DNA from: Ruminiclostridium papyrosolvens C7
GTDB taxonomy: Bacteria; Bacillota; Clostridia; Acetivibrionales; DSM-1351
Reading direction: 5' to 3'
DNA: 64,000 nucleotides
NCBI RefSeq assembly: GCF_000421965.1
Contig: NZ_ATAY01000034.1
Span: 1 to 64,000, forward strand
Below, piece after piece: positions 8,928 through 18,277 of this stretch (within the stretch, counting starts at the first letter, position 1; each line of letters starts with the position of its first letter). The notes below the pieces were generated by a model that saw only the letters and a list, made by a program, of their open reading frames with translations, was not told the DNA's origin and made no database searches. The translations under genes were made by a program, and so were the position numbers.

Positions 8928-10262
8928 ATGAAAATAGTAGTAATCGGATGTACCCATGCAGGGACGGCAGCAATAAATAATATGGTAAAACTTTACCCCG
9001 GTTCGGAAATAACGGTTTATGAAAAGAATGATAATATTTCTTTCCTTTCATGCGGTATAGCCCTTTATGTAGGTGGTGTGGTGAAAAATCCCGATAGCTT
9101 GTTTTATTCATCCCCCGAGAAGTTAAGAGAGATGGGCATAACAACCCGCATGCTTCATGAGGTTATGGATATAGATATCGATAAAAAAACCTTGTTGGTA
9201 AAGAACATGGAAACGGGCAGCAGCTTTGAGGACAATTATGACAAACTGGTGATTTCTTCGGGTTCATGGCCCATTATTCCTGATATTGAAGGTATTCAGC
9301 TAGATGGAGTTCTTCCGGCAAAAAATTATAACCACTCAAAAGAAATAGTCAGTAAGGAAAAATCCGCTCAGAACATTGTAGTGGTAGGAGCAGGATATAT
9401 TGGTGTGGAACTGGCAGAAGCCTTTGCCATGAAAGGGAAAAAGGTTACCTTGATAGATACTGAAAACAGAATACTAAGCAAGTATTTTGACAAAGAGTTT
9501 ACGGATATTGCAGAAGAAAAGATGAAAGCCAAAGGTATTACGCTTGCTTTGGGTGAGACTGTAACAAATTTCATGGGAAACCAAAATAAAATAAAAAAGG
9601 TTAAAACAGATAAAGCAGAGTATGATGCTGAACTTGCCGTTCTTTGCATTGGTTTTCGGCCAAGCACAGGATTATTCAAAGACAAGCTTGAGATGTTGCC
9701 TAACGGGGCCATAACAGTAGATGAGTATATGCAGACAAGCAGAAAAGATATCTTTGCTGCGGGAGACTGTTGTGCATCAATGTATAATCCTGTAGGAATA
9801 CATAAATATATACCTCTTGCAACAAATGCTGTCAGGATGGGCACACTTGCGGCTTTTAACCTTGAGAAGCCTACAGTAAAGTATTTAGGTACACAAGGAA
9901 CGTCAGCAATAAAAATATACAATCTTAATTATGCTGTAACGGGCTTGACTCAAAGTGCAGCAGACTTTCATAATATTGATATAAAATCCGTTACAATCAG
10001 GGAGAACTACCGTCCCGAATTTATGCCGGATTACGAAGAGGTATTATTGAAAGTAGTATTTGATGCCAAAACAAGAGAGATTCTCGGAGCCCAGATTCTT
10101 TCAAAGGCGGATTTAACCCAGTCTGCTAATACATTGTCTTTAGCAATTCAAAAGAAATTGACTATTGATGAACTGGCACTCACAGACTTTTTCTTCCAAC
10201 CTCATTACAACAAGCCGTGGAATTTTCTTAATACCGCAGGACTTCAAGCTAAGGACATTTAG
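8928..10262 (+). CDS. NADH oxidase / CoA-disulfide reductase family flavoprotein
   Basis: 444 residues, the standard length. The N-terminal FAD motif is IGCTHAGTAA. The single redox Cys is C42 in SFLSCGIALYV, the position of the Cys-sulfenic acid in water-forming NADH oxidases. The NAD(P)H-binding motif is VVGAGYIGVELAE near residue 150, and the FAD-binding ATG-like motif is FAAGDCCAS. The C-terminal dimerisation domain ends in FFFQPHYNKPWN. The enzyme either reduces O2 to water with NADH or reduces CoA disulfide or persulfide; the family cannot be split by eye. Hemerythrin upstream favours an oxygen-detoxifying role. GGAGG lies seven bases before the ATG. Confidence 0.88.
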   Translation: MKIVVIGCTHAGTAAINNMVKLYPGSEITVYEKNDNISFLSCGIALYVGGVVKNPDSLFYSSPEKLREMGITTRMLHEVMDIDIDKKTLLVKNMETGSSFEDNYDKLVISSGSWPIIPDIEGIQLDGVLPAKNYNHSKEIVSKEKSAQNIVVVGAGYIGVELAEAFAMKGKKVTLIDTENRILSKYFDKEFTDIAEEKMKAKGITLALGETVTNFMGNQNKIKKVKTDKAEYDAELAVLCIGFRPSTGLFKDKLEMLPNGAITVDEYMQTSRKDIFAAGDCCASMYNPVGIHKYIPLATNAVRMGTLAAFNLEKPTVKYLGTQGTSAIKIYNLNYAVTGLTQSAADFHNIDIKSVTIRENYRPEFMPDYEEVLLKVVFDAKTREILGAQILSKADLTQSANTLSLAIQKKLTIDELALTDFFFQPHYNKPWNFLNTAGLQAKDI

Positions 10263-10284
10263 ACATTGGTTTAGAAAAAGCAGG

Positions 10285-10310
10285 CTGTCTTTTAAAGACA
10301 GTCTTTTTTT
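10285..10310 (+). terminator. Terminator after NADH oxidase
   Basis: CTGTCTTT (10285-10292) and AAAGACAG (10294-10301) pair, followed by seven T. The central bases cannot all pair, so the working stem is about 6 bp. Confidence 0.6.
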
Positions 10311-10324
10311 GACTTTAATTAAAG

Positions 10325-10353
10325 TTGATATGAAAAAATTTTTATGTTATTCT
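10325..10353 (+). promoter_or_regulatory. Promoter of the MFS transporter gene
   Basis: TTGATA (10325-10330), a 17-base spacer, TATTCT (10348-10353), about 40 bases before the start codon. Confidence 0.5.
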
Positions 10354-10393
10354 AAAATGTATTTGTTTTAATACTATTTAGATGGAGTTAAAT

Positions 10394-11875
10394 ATGGAAA
10401 ACACAGAGAAACAATATAAAAACAAGGGATTGATCCTTGTAAACATCGTATTATTGACTTTTATGGCATGTCTTGACAGCAGCATTGTAAATGTTGCACT
10501 GCCTGTAATGGCAGATAAATTTTCCGTTGGGATGGGTTCTATTTCAACAATCATATCAACGTATTTGATTGCTATTTCTGCAACTGTGCTGATTTTCGGA
10601 AGGCTGGGAGACATTAACGGGAAAGTAAAAATATTTAAAACAGGTATTGTTATATTTACACTAGGCTCGTTACTATGTGCCGTTTCACCCTCTTTAAATA
10701 TACTTGTATTATCAAGAATTATTCAGGCTATAGGTGCAGCTGCTTTTATGGCGACAAACCAGGGAATAGTTACTAGAGCGTTCCCGGCAAATGAAAGAGG
10801 TAGAGCACTTGGTATTACAGGTTCCTTTGTTGCACTTGGTACCCTTGTTGGGCCTCCGCTGGGTGGTTTTATTGTTGACGTGGCAAGTTGGCAATATATA
10901 TTCCTGATAAATATACCTATTGGTATTTTCGCATTTATTATGGCCTTAAAGGTGCTTCCTAAAGACGAGCAGAGCAGTGAATCAAAGTTTGATATAAAAG
11001 GTTCAATCCTTTTTCTTATAAGTATAATATCACTCTTTACCGCATTGCTGACGGGCGAGCAGATAGGTTTCCTTAAACCTGTTATATTGGCGAGTTTTGC
11101 AGTGGCGATTATATCATTTATATTATTTATAAAAATAGAAGGCAGAGTTGAAAGTCCTCTTCTTCAACTGAACATTTTTAAAAATAAGCTGTTTTCACTG
11201 AGTATTTTCTGCGGTTTTTTGCTTTTTGTATGTATGAACTGCTCAAATATTATAATGCCATTCTATTTTCAGGATATTATAAAAATGTCGCCTTGGTTGA
11301 CGGGAATATATCTCATATCATATCCTCTGATACTTCTGGTGGTATCACCGGTCAGCGGATTTTTGTCAGATAAAATTGGTTCTGAAATGCTTACCTTTGT
11401 GGGACTGACGATTTTTAGTGCAGGTTGTTTCCTAATGGCTACTATTAATCAGACTTTTAGTCCTGTAAGAATTATATTGTTTATTTCGCTGATGGCTGTA
11501 GGAAACGGTATGTTCCAGTCACCCAACAATTCACTTATTATGTCAACTGTACCAAGAAGCCGTTTAGGGATTGCAGGCAGTATTAATGCACTTGTAAGGA
11601 ATCTTGGTCTGGTAATCGGCGTATCTGTATCAACACTTGTGCTTTATGGTATGATGAGTTTCAAGCTGGGTTATAAAGTAACGAATTTTGTTGAAGGAAA
11701 AGAAGCAGAATTTATTTTCGGAATGAGTTCTGCGTATATATTCATTGGAGCACTTTCCTTGGTTGCAGCAACTCTGACCGCAGTCAGACTATACAGAATC
11801 AAGAAAAATGCTAAGTCCAATGACAATTATACTGATGTACAGGATTATGATATAGGAGATATTGAAGCAAAGTAA
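10394..11875 (+). CDS. MFS drug:H+ antiporter, DHA2 (EmrB/QacA) family
   Basis: 493 residues from the ATG at 10394; GGAG is six bases upstream, while the in-frame ATG at 10382 overlaps that site. About 14 hydrophobic segments span the protein, the hallmark of the 14-TM DHA2 group. TM1 has FMACLDSSIVNVALP, a typical DHA2 opening. The loop 2-3 motif is GRLGDINGK, and motif C in TM5 is ALGTLVGPPLGGF. The family exports drugs or other amphipathic compounds using the proton gradient; the substrate is unknown. The stop is one base from the convergent HAD gene and no terminator is visible between them. Confidence 0.88.
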   Translation: MENTEKQYKNKGLILVNIVLLTFMACLDSSIVNVALPVMADKFSVGMGSISTIISTYLIAISATVLIFGRLGDINGKVKIFKTGIVIFTLGSLLCAVSPSLNILVLSRIIQAIGAAAFMATNQGIVTRAFPANERGRALGITGSFVALGTLVGPPLGGFIVDVASWQYIFLINIPIGIFAFIMALKVLPKDEQSSESKFDIKGSILFLISIISLFTALLTGEQIGFLKPVILASFAVAIISFILFIKIEGRVESPLLQLNIFKNKLFSLSIFCGFLLFVCMNCSNIIMPFYFQDIIKMSPWLTGIYLISYPLILLVVSPVSGFLSDKIGSEMLTFVGLTIFSAGCFLMATINQTFSPVRIILFISLMAVGNGMFQSPNNSLIMSTVPRSRLGIAGSINALVRNLGLVIGVSVSTLVLYGMMSFKLGYKVTNFVEGKEAEFIFGMSSAYIFIGALSLVAATLTAVRLYRIKKNAKSNDNYTDVQDYDIGDIEAK

Positions 11876-11876
11876 T

Positions 11877-12500
11877 TTACAGCTTTAATATGTCAAGCAG
11901 ATCTGCAGGCTTCTTGAAAAAGAAGTCTGCGTTTATATTTTCAGCATTATTTGAGCCCCACAGAGCCAATGCAAACTTTACTCCGGCATTTTTTGCACAT
12001 TCTCTGTCAAATACCGTGTCACCGATATACAACGTTTCGCAAGGCACAGCATTCAGCTTGTCCATGGCGAGTAACAAAGGATCCGGATTTGGTTTATGCA
12101 GGGTAGTGTCATCAGAGGTTACAATAGTTTTAAAATATTTAGTGAATTGCTTCAGACAGCTGTCAACGTCGATTTCATACTGGCACCTTGAGGTTACAAC
12201 ACCCATTGGAACATTTAACTCCTTAAGTTTTTCCATTATTTCAGGTATTCCCTTAAAAGCAGTACATTTTTTGAAGCCTTCGATTAAGTAATGATAATAA
12301 TCTTTTAAAGCCGCATCAATATCAGTAAAACCATATCTCTCAAGAGAAACGGGAGTAGGAACACCATAGCCCTTTAATAGTTCTTCATTGGTAAAATATC
12401 TGCCGTGTTTTTTAAAAATAATACTCTGGTATGCATAGTATACTGCTTCTTCGGTATCAATCATTGTTCCGTCAATATCAAATATTACGTAATTAAACAT
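11877..12500 (-). CDS. HAD-like phosphatase (PGP/beta-PGM type)
   Basis: 207 residues. The catalytic motif is FDIDGTMID (D8, D10), with a helical cap after it. VTSRCQYE is motif II, Lys in HKPNPDPL is motif III, and YIGDTVFDRECAKNAG is motif IV. This architecture matches phosphoglycolate phosphatase, pyrophosphatase PpaX and beta-phosphoglucomutase relatives. The specific substrate is not deducible. GGGAGGG lies five bases before the ATG. It is the distal gene of a leftward pair with the SpoVB-like gene, 62 bases apart. Confidence 0.82.
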   Translation of the reverse strand: MFNYVIFDIDGTMIDTEEAVYYAYQSIIFKKHGRYFTNEELLKGYGVPTPVSLERYGFTDIDAALKDYYHYLIEGFKKCTAFKGIPEIMEKLKELNVPMGVVTSRCQYEIDVDSCLKQFTKYFKTIVTSDDTTLHKPNPDPLLLAMDKLNAVPCETLYIGDTVFDRECAKNAGVKFALALWGSNNAENINADFFFKKPADLLDILKL

Positions 12501-12562
12501 TTTTGCCCTCCCGGTTATCTGCCTCGATTATAAAAGGTATTATAACACCAAAGGAGACACTC

Positions 12563-14068
12563 TTACCAGTTATGTTTACAATTATAGAATTTTGTTAAAT
12601 AGAATATAACAAAAAAGCATATACCAACGGACAATATTACATCAAATACCATAAAGTTGTCAGGTATAATGATGCTGACTATTCTCATTGCTGCAAAACC
12701 GGCAAGTCCGCATATTGCAAGTACAACCCCCCTTGGTAGTGAAAATCTGATTTCACAGGACTTGCGTATTTCTATTAAATTGAGAATCAGAGCAGTCAAT
12801 GATGTCACGGCAAGTGAAATTCCTATGCCGTATATGTTGATTGAGGGAATACCGGTTAATATGAAAACAAGCACCAGATTTTCAACGGAAACAATAATGG
12901 AGTTTTTAAGATTCACATTCTGTTTTCCGAGTCCGTTTAGTATCCCGAAAGAAGCGGAAGCCACATAGCTTACAAAATTACATATGCCGGCCACCATAAC
13001 CATTTTACCTAAATCATTTCTTCCGTAAAAGAATAAGCCCAGTTTTCCGGGAATACATATTGAAACAATCAAGGTTCCCAATCCAATCATACAGGATATT
13101 CTGAGAACCTGTGAAATCCTTTTTTCTGTACTCCACATATCTCTTTTACTTAGGCTTAGGGACATATCCGGAATTAGTACAGTCATCATTGAGCCTACAA
13201 TTATAAACGGAAGGTTTACCGTTGTAAGAGCCATACCCATAAACTTACCTATTTGCTGCAAGGCTACATCATAGCTTACTCCGGCACTCATTAATCTCCT
13301 TGGAAGAATCAGGGTTGAAGCTGTAGTTAGGACTGATGAAATAAAACCATTCAGACACAGCGGACAGGATATAACGAGAACATTCGCCAGCAATTGTAGA
13401 GGGTTCTGTACCTTAACTCCTGAGGGTTTAAGTTTGCGTGATACAAGCTTAAATCCAGTTAACAGGAGCAACATGCTGATGAATTCACCTATTGCAAGGG
13501 CAAAATACGCTATTGTAACGGTATTTTTTATATCAGTGAGCTGTAGAAGAGCTATTGTTGCCAGAAGTATTGAAATTCTTATACATTTTTCAAGAATATC
13601 AATCCCTGCGGGAATAGTGAATTTTTCAAATCCGTAAAAAAAGCCTTTAAATATTGCGGACATCGGGACAAAAATCAGTGCCGGACATATGATTCTCACA
13701 GCGCTTAATGCACGAATATCTTTTATGATATATTTACTGATAAAAGGTGCATTGAAAAACACCAGTACGGCTACGGCAATGCTCCACAGCCCCAGGAAAC
13801 ATATAGCTACTTTTACACTTCTGTGAAGGTTCCTATAATCTTTTTTACTGTTATATACTGCACAGGTTTTAGAAATTGCGGTTATAAGACCATCTGTTGT
13901 AAGACAAAGCAGCAGGGAATAGACCGGCATAATAAGCCCATATAGCCCAAGTCCTTCCGCTCCGAGTTTTTTTGAAAGAACTATTGAAAATGTAAATCCA
14001 ATAAAGCCTGTTACCAAGTTTGATAATGTGAGTATCGCTGAGTTTTTATAAAATTTATCAAGTCCCAT
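12563..14068 (-). CDS. SpoVB-like polysaccharide/lipid flippase (MOP superfamily)
   Basis: 501 residues with about 14 hydrophobic segments. The N-terminus (NSAILTLSNLVTGFIGFTFS, then LGAEGLGLYGLIMPVY) matches the stage V sporulation protein B / MurJ-type flippase group. SpoVB family members act in the forespore or mother-cell membrane and are needed for spore cortex peptidoglycan, probably moving lipid-linked precursors. Several paralogues are usual in clostridia, so exact orthology to B. subtilis SpoVB is not claimed. The ribosome site is GAGG nine bases upstream. Confidence 0.85.
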   Translation of the reverse strand: MGLDKFYKNSAILTLSNLVTGFIGFTFSIVLSKKLGAEGLGLYGLIMPVYSLLLCLTTDGLITAISKTCAVYNSKKDYRNLHRSVKVAICFLGLWSIAVAVLVFFNAPFISKYIIKDIRALSAVRIICPALIFVPMSAIFKGFFYGFEKFTIPAGIDILEKCIRISILLATIALLQLTDIKNTVTIAYFALAIGEFISMLLLLTGFKLVSRKLKPSGVKVQNPLQLLANVLVISCPLCLNGFISSVLTTASTLILPRRLMSAGVSYDVALQQIGKFMGMALTTVNLPFIIVGSMMTVLIPDMSLSLSKRDMWSTEKRISQVLRISCMIGLGTLIVSICIPGKLGLFFYGRNDLGKMVMVAGICNFVSYVASASFGILNGLGKQNVNLKNSIIVSVENLVLVFILTGIPSINIYGIGISLAVTSLTALILNLIEIRKSCEIRFSLPRGVVLAICGLAGFAAMRIVSIIIPDNFMVFDVILSVGICFFVIFYLTKFYNCKHNW

Positions 14069-14173
14069 TAAAATAAACCTCGTATTTGCTGTGTTAATTA
14101 AAGGTTATTCAAACGGCGACCTCATTATTCCAACATAAGAAGACATAAAAAAGAGGCTTCACAATTCAAAACC

Positions 14174-14440
14174 TCATTTTTTAGTAAGAAAATATATAAA
14201 AACAAATTGAGCAATAATTATCAGTGGAATGATTGTCATGAAATACCAACGGCGGGTTTTATGCTTGAAAGTAAGTAATCCTATATATACGCCGATACTT
14301 CCACCCAAAATAGAAAGAAGAAAAAATGACCTTTCAGGTATTCTCCACAACCTGTTTTTTGCTTTATATTTATCAAGTGAAACCAATACAAAACCGATTA
14401 TATTTAAAATAATTACTATTGTAATAAAGTATTTATGCAT
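14174..14440 (-). CDS. DUF1294 small membrane protein
   Basis: 88 residues with about three hydrophobic segments. The motifs (DKYKAKNRLWRIPERSFF, GGSIGVYIGLLTFKHKT) match DUF1294, an uncharacterised membrane family. GAGGTG lies five bases before the ATG. No function can be given. An inverted repeat CTACACT (14464-14470) / AGTGTAG (14514-14520) lies upstream and could be a control site. Confidence 0.8.
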   Translation of the reverse strand: MHKYFITIVIILNIIGFVLVSLDKYKAKNRLWRIPERSFFLLSILGGSIGVYIGLLTFKHKTRRWYFMTIIPLIIIAQFVFIYFLTKK

Positions 14441-14644
14441 ATAAGCACCTCGTAATTTTTAAACTACACTAAGAGAGTATTATATTTTATATCATACATT
14501 ATTATACAATTAAAGTGTAGATTTTGTTCTATAAAATCTTAAAAATAAGTCAACATTCCCACTACTGATAAGCCATACGGATGGCAGATGCCTCATAAAA
14601 ACATAAAATATTTGGAAAGAAATGTATATTTTTTCTATGCTGAT

Positions 14645-14673
14645 TTGAAAAATGTATCTAGTTTATATATAAT
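14645..14673 (+). promoter_or_regulatory. Promoter of the FHA-ftsW-pbp operon
   Basis: TTGAAA (14645-14650), a 17-base spacer, and a perfect TATAAT (14668-14673), 32 bases before the first gene of the operon. Confidence 0.65.
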
Positions 14674-14705
14674 AAAGAAAAACTTATTGACTGGAGCAAG
14701 AGCTT

Positions 14706-15134
14706 ATGGATTTTAGTTCGCTTTCGGTAGTATTTAGAATAGTATTGGTTGTTTTGATTTTTATAATAATTTTATATGCATTAAAAATAATATCCAAAGA
14801 TTTAAAAAGAGGTAAACCCGGAAAAAACCTCGGTTGGAAGCTGAGGATGGAATATTCTGCTGATAAGAGCAGTCTTGAAGACGGAGAAATTATCCCAATC
14901 GGCAGTAAGCTCACCATTGGAAGAAACAAAAATAATCAAATGGTTTTACCTTCGAGAGCTGTTTCCAACTTCCACGCAAAAATTTATTTTGAGGACGGCA
15001 GATACATGTTGGAGGACATGGATTCCACAAACGGTACTTTTGTAAACGGCAACAGGGTAGATAAGAAAAGTTTGCAGCCGGGTGACGAAATCAGAATCTC
15101 AGAGACGGTTTTTACCGTAACAGACGATGATTAA
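14706..15134 (+). CDS. Membrane-anchored FHA-domain protein
   Basis: 142 residues. One N-terminal membrane helix (about 9-27, FRIVLVVLIFIIILYALKI) is followed by a short linker and a forkhead-associated domain. FHA hallmarks are the Gly-Arg pair (LTIGRNKNNQ), Ser/His (PSRAVSNFHAKIY) and the Asn motif (DMDSTNGTFVNG). FHA domains bind phosphothreonine peptides, so it probably recruits a Ser/Thr-kinase substrate to the membrane. It is first in an operon with an FtsW/RodA glycosyltransferase (28-base gap) and a penicillin-binding protein, a widespread clostridial and actinobacterial arrangement that points to phospho-regulated wall synthesis. Confidence 0.9.
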   Translation: MDFSSLSVVFRIVLVVLIFIIILYALKIISKDLKRGKPGKNLGWKLRMEYSADKSSLEDGEIIPIGSKLTIGRNKNNQMVLPSRAVSNFHAKIYFEDGRYMLEDMDSTNGTFVNGNRVDKKSLQPGDEIRISETVFTVTDDD

Positions 15135-15162
15135 AAACTGTTCGGTATGTTAGGAGAACCAA

Positions 15163-16362
15163 ATGACTAAAAAGTTAAGGATGTTTCAATTTTTAATATA
15201 TGTATTTCTATTTTTCGGATTTCTGAACCTTGGTGTGCTAAAAAAGCCCTTTGACCCAAAGGCAGGAATATTTTTCGGTGTATTGGTTGTAATTATAGCA
15301 TTGACCACATGGATTCTTAAAAGATTTTATCCCATGGGAGACAGAATAATATTCCTTTTAACAATGCTGCTATGTTCAATAGGAATAATTATGCTCTACA
15401 GGTTGAATATCAAGCTTGCTACAAAGCAGCTTGCATGGCTTTTATTGGGTATTTTAGCTTTCCTTTTCGTAGTACTTTTCCTTAAAAGAGGACTTGCTCA
15501 ATTTGCACGGTTGAAATACGTCTTTCTGGCTGGAACGATAATGTTCATGTCTTTGGCAACCTTTATAGGATATGAAATACTGGGCGCCAAAAACTGGGTT
15601 AAAATAGGGCCTGTGAGCTTTCAACCGTCAGAATTTGGTAAAATATTTCTGATATTATACCTTGCAAGTGCCCTTTCAAATGTAAATACCAGAAAAAAAC
15701 TTATAGAACCCGGCATAGTCATTTCAATATCACTGGGCTTCATGGTAATTCAGAGGGACCTCGGAACCGCACTTATTATATTTGCAGTATCGGTTACAAT
15801 GGTGTATCTTGCAACCTCCAAGAAATTGTATGTATTAGTTTCACTGGGACTGTTTGCATCGGGTGGGGCGGCAAGTTATGCGATGTTTGATCATATAAAA
15901 AGAAGAATAATGATATGGCATAATCCCTGGCCCTATGTCTATAATGAGAGCTACCAACTGGTGCAGTCTATGTACGCTATCGCTACAGGTGGACTGTTCG
16001 GAAGAGGCTTGGGAATGGGACATCCGGGTTATGTTGCAGTTAATGAATCGGACTTTATTTTCTCTGTAATATGCGAAGAAATGGGCCTACTAATGGGGTT
16101 TGCAATATTGATCCTGCATTTTTTGCTTTTTTACCGTTCAATAAGAAGTGCAATTCATGCAGAAAATAATTTTTCAAAGCTTCTCACCGCAGGGCTCAGC
16201 GTAATGATTGCAACCCAAACTTTGGTTATTGTAGGAGGAGTAACAGGGTTTATACCGTTGACGGGAATAACACTTCCCTTTGTAAGCAGCGGAGGAACTT
16301 CCTTATTAATCAGTTTTCTATCCCTGAGTATTATTCAAAAGGTTTCTGAAGGTGAAGACTGA
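15163..16362 (+). CDS. FtsW/RodA/SpoVE-family peptidoglycan glycosyltransferase
   Basis: 399 residues with about 10 membrane helices, a SEDS protein. Signatures include AKNWVKIGPVSFQPSEFGKI, QRDLGTALI, GGLFGRGLGMG, ESDFIFSVICEEMGL and the C-terminal GITLPFVSSGGTSLL. SEDS proteins polymerise lipid II into glycan strands together with a class B PBP. The partner is encoded 25 bases downstream. TAGGAGAA precedes the ATG. Whether it serves division, elongation or sporulation cannot be told. Confidence 0.92.
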   Translation: MTKKLRMFQFLIYVFLFFGFLNLGVLKKPFDPKAGIFFGVLVVIIALTTWILKRFYPMGDRIIFLLTMLLCSIGIIMLYRLNIKLATKQLAWLLLGILAFLFVVLFLKRGLAQFARLKYVFLAGTIMFMSLATFIGYEILGAKNWVKIGPVSFQPSEFGKIFLILYLASALSNVNTRKKLIEPGIVISISLGFMVIQRDLGTALIIFAVSVTMVYLATSKKLYVLVSLGLFASGGAASYAMFDHIKRRIMIWHNPWPYVYNESYQLVQSMYAIATGGLFGRGLGMGHPGYVAVNESDFIFSVICEEMGLLMGFAILILHFLLFYRSIRSAIHAENNFSKLLTAGLSVMIATQTLVIVGGVTGFIPLTGITLPFVSSGGTSLLISFLSLSIIQKVSEGED

Positions 16363-16387
16363 ATGGCAATGGAGGCTTAATTAGCAT

Positions 16388-17803
16388 ATGGATAATTTAA
16401 CTAATAATATAAAGAGAATAATGATAATTTTTCTGGTTGTGTTTTTCGTTCTCATAAGTTATCTGGCTTACTTTACACTTGTAAAGGGCCCTGAAATAGT
16501 TACAAGGCCTGATAACAGAAGAATGTGGGATATCAGAAACAAGGTTGTAAGGGGAACCATATATGACAGAACCGGAAAGGAACTTTCTGTCAGTGAGAAA
16601 AAGTCCGGCAGCGGGGAGTACAAAAGGGTATATAAGGGCGGTGCAGTCACAGCTCACGCACTGGGGTATTATGACCCACAGTATGGGATAACAGGCTTGG
16701 AAAACCTGTATGACAGCTATTTGTCCAGTAATATATCGGCATCCCTGTTGGCGTGGATTGGAAACGGATTCAAAGAGGTTAATAAAAAAGGTGATGACGT
16801 TTACAGTACTCTTGACTACCAACTTCAAAAAACAGCCTATGATGCCCTTGGCTCATCCAAGGGGTCTGTAGTGGTACTAAAGGTTGATACCGGTGAAATA
16901 CTTGCAATGGTGTCGAAACCTTCATACGATCCAAACAACCTCAACAAGAATTGGGAAACACTTGTGAAAAGTAAGAATGTTCCGCTTCTTAACAGGTCAG
17001 TTTCAGGACTGTATCCACCGGGTTCGACCTTCAAGGTTGTAACGGCAGTAAGTGCTTTGGAGAATATTGAAGGTATAAAAAATGAGACCTTCAACGACAA
17101 AGGTAAGCTGAATCTTGGGGGAGGGTATACTCTCAGTAATGACCATGGTGAAGTTCTGGGTAAAATAAAGCTGGAAACGGCTTTGGTAAAATCAAGTAAT
17201 GTCTTTTTCGGAAACTTAGGTATAAGGCTGGAGAATGATTTGTATAAGACCGCACAGGATTTCAGATTCAACAAAGATATACCGTCCAACGGCATTATAA
17301 TTGATAAAAGCAGATTTCCAAAGTATAAGACTCATGAGAAGGGAAATATGGCACAAAGCGGAATAGGGCAGGCAGAAGTACTTGCTACACCTATACAAAT
17401 GGCTCTTATTGCTCAAACAATTGCTAATGACGGGGTTATGATGAAGCCTACGTTAGTCAACAAAATTAACGATTATAAAGGCAATACCATACAGAGTCTT
17501 AAATCGTCAGAGGTAGAACAGGTTACATCTGCGGAATATGCAAGTGAGATAAGAAAGTATATGAGAGAGGTTGTGTCAAAGGGAACAGGTACAAGGGCGC
17601 AGGTCAGCGGGATTCAGGTTTGCGGAAAAACGGGAACCGCTCAGCACATTGAAAGCAAAACTCCTCACAGCTGGTTCATCGGCTTTGCACCCTATAAAAA
17701 TCCTCAGATAGCAATAGCCGTAATAGTTGAAGAAGGGGGCTACGGAGGAGTTGCAGCTGCCCGAATTTCACAGAAGGTTATGAGCCGGTATTTTCATAAA
17801 TAA
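16388..17803 (+). CDS. Class B penicillin-binding protein (transpeptidase)
   Basis: 471 residues. One N-terminal membrane anchor (about 11-33) precedes a short non-catalytic dimerisation segment (GTIYDRTGKELS) and the transpeptidase domain. Active-site motifs are STFK with nucleophile S213, SSN (KSSNVFFG) and KTG (CGKTGTAQ). It cross-links peptidoglycan stems outside the membrane. At this size it matches the short PbpA/PBP2-like proteins that pair with FtsW/RodA in FHA operons. The GGAGG site is unusually far, about 12 bases, from the ATG. A strong hairpin follows the stop. Confidence 0.92.
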   Translation: MDNLTNNIKRIMIIFLVVFFVLISYLAYFTLVKGPEIVTRPDNRRMWDIRNKVVRGTIYDRTGKELSVSEKKSGSGEYKRVYKGGAVTAHALGYYDPQYGITGLENLYDSYLSSNISASLLAWIGNGFKEVNKKGDDVYSTLDYQLQKTAYDALGSSKGSVVVLKVDTGEILAMVSKPSYDPNNLNKNWETLVKSKNVPLLNRSVSGLYPPGSTFKVVTAVSALENIEGIKNETFNDKGKLNLGGGYTLSNDHGEVLGKIKLETALVKSSNVFFGNLGIRLENDLYKTAQDFRFNKDIPSNGIIIDKSRFPKYKTHEKGNMAQSGIGQAEVLATPIQMALIAQTIANDGVMMKPTLVNKINDYKGNTIQSLKSSEVEQVTSAEYASEIRKYMREVVSKGTGTRAQVSGIQVCGKTGTAQHIESKTPHSWFIGFAPYKNPQIAIAVIVEEGGYGGVAAARISQKVMSRYFHK

Positions 17804-17832
17804 GCAGATAAAAATAATACCTCTCTAAACAG

Positions 17833-17870
17833 AACAAGAGGCAGGCTAATGAAAGAGCCTGCCTCTTGTT
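17833..17870. terminator. Bidirectional hairpin terminator between pbp and yjfB-like gene
   Basis: A perfect 15-bp stem, 17833-17847 with 17856-17870, and an 8-base loop. It lies between two convergent genes and probably serves both. Confidence 0.65.
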
Positions 17871-17891
17871 GAATAAATTTTGCATCATAGT

Positions 17892-18068
17892 TTAAATGCT
17901 AGCATCAAAATTACTACCCAAACCCGGATTTACGCTAAGCTCCATCATTTTTGTCAAATCGGCGCCTGTCTGGTTCATACTATTCAGTGCCAGCTTTGCA
18001 ACGGCAATATTAACATTTTGGGCCAATGAAGCCTGGGACATTGAAATTGAAACAGCTGCAACATCCAT
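17892..18068 (-). CDS. YjfB-like putative motility protein
   Basis: 58 residues. It starts MDVAAVSISMSQASLAQNVN and contains IAVAKLALNSMNQTGADLTKM, the pattern of the YjfB family (PF14070). Members are short soluble proteins found in flagellated Firmicutes; B. subtilis yjfB is part of the sigma-D motility regulon. The biochemical role is unknown. AGGAG lies eight or nine bases before the ATG. It stands alone, away from any flagellar gene in this window, between the pbp terminator and the divergent methyltransferase gene. It supports a motile host. Confidence 0.8.
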   Translation of the reverse strand: MDVAAVSISMSQASLAQNVNIAVAKLALNSMNQTGADLTKMMELSVNPGLGSNFDASI

Positions 18069-18185
18069 TTCAAAACACTCCTCTCATAAACAGTCATGTA
18101 TATTTTTCGGATATTATTAAATATATTTTACATCTTTAATATCAAAAGTTCAAATTTTCTGTATTTGTGCAAAAGAACTGTATCC

Positions 18186-18214
18186 TTGACTGCTTTAATA
18201 ACAAAAAGTATAAT
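18186..18214 (+). promoter_or_regulatory. Promoter of the methionine/one-carbon genes
   Basis: TTGACT (18186-18191), 17 bases, TATAAT (18209-18214), close to consensus. The predicted leader of about 57 bases contains a small hairpin GGGTG/CACCC, but no S-box, T-box or cobalamin element is recognisable. Confidence 0.65.
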
Positions 18215-18277
18215 AATTTCAATGAAGGGTGGCTTATACACCCGGCTATTTTATAGAAAATAAAAGGTAAGGAAAAC

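Noticed and set aside
18215-18277. S-box, T-box or cobalamin riboswitch before the methionine genes
   Set aside because: The leader is only about 57 bases and has none of the conserved cores; only a 5-bp hairpin is visible.
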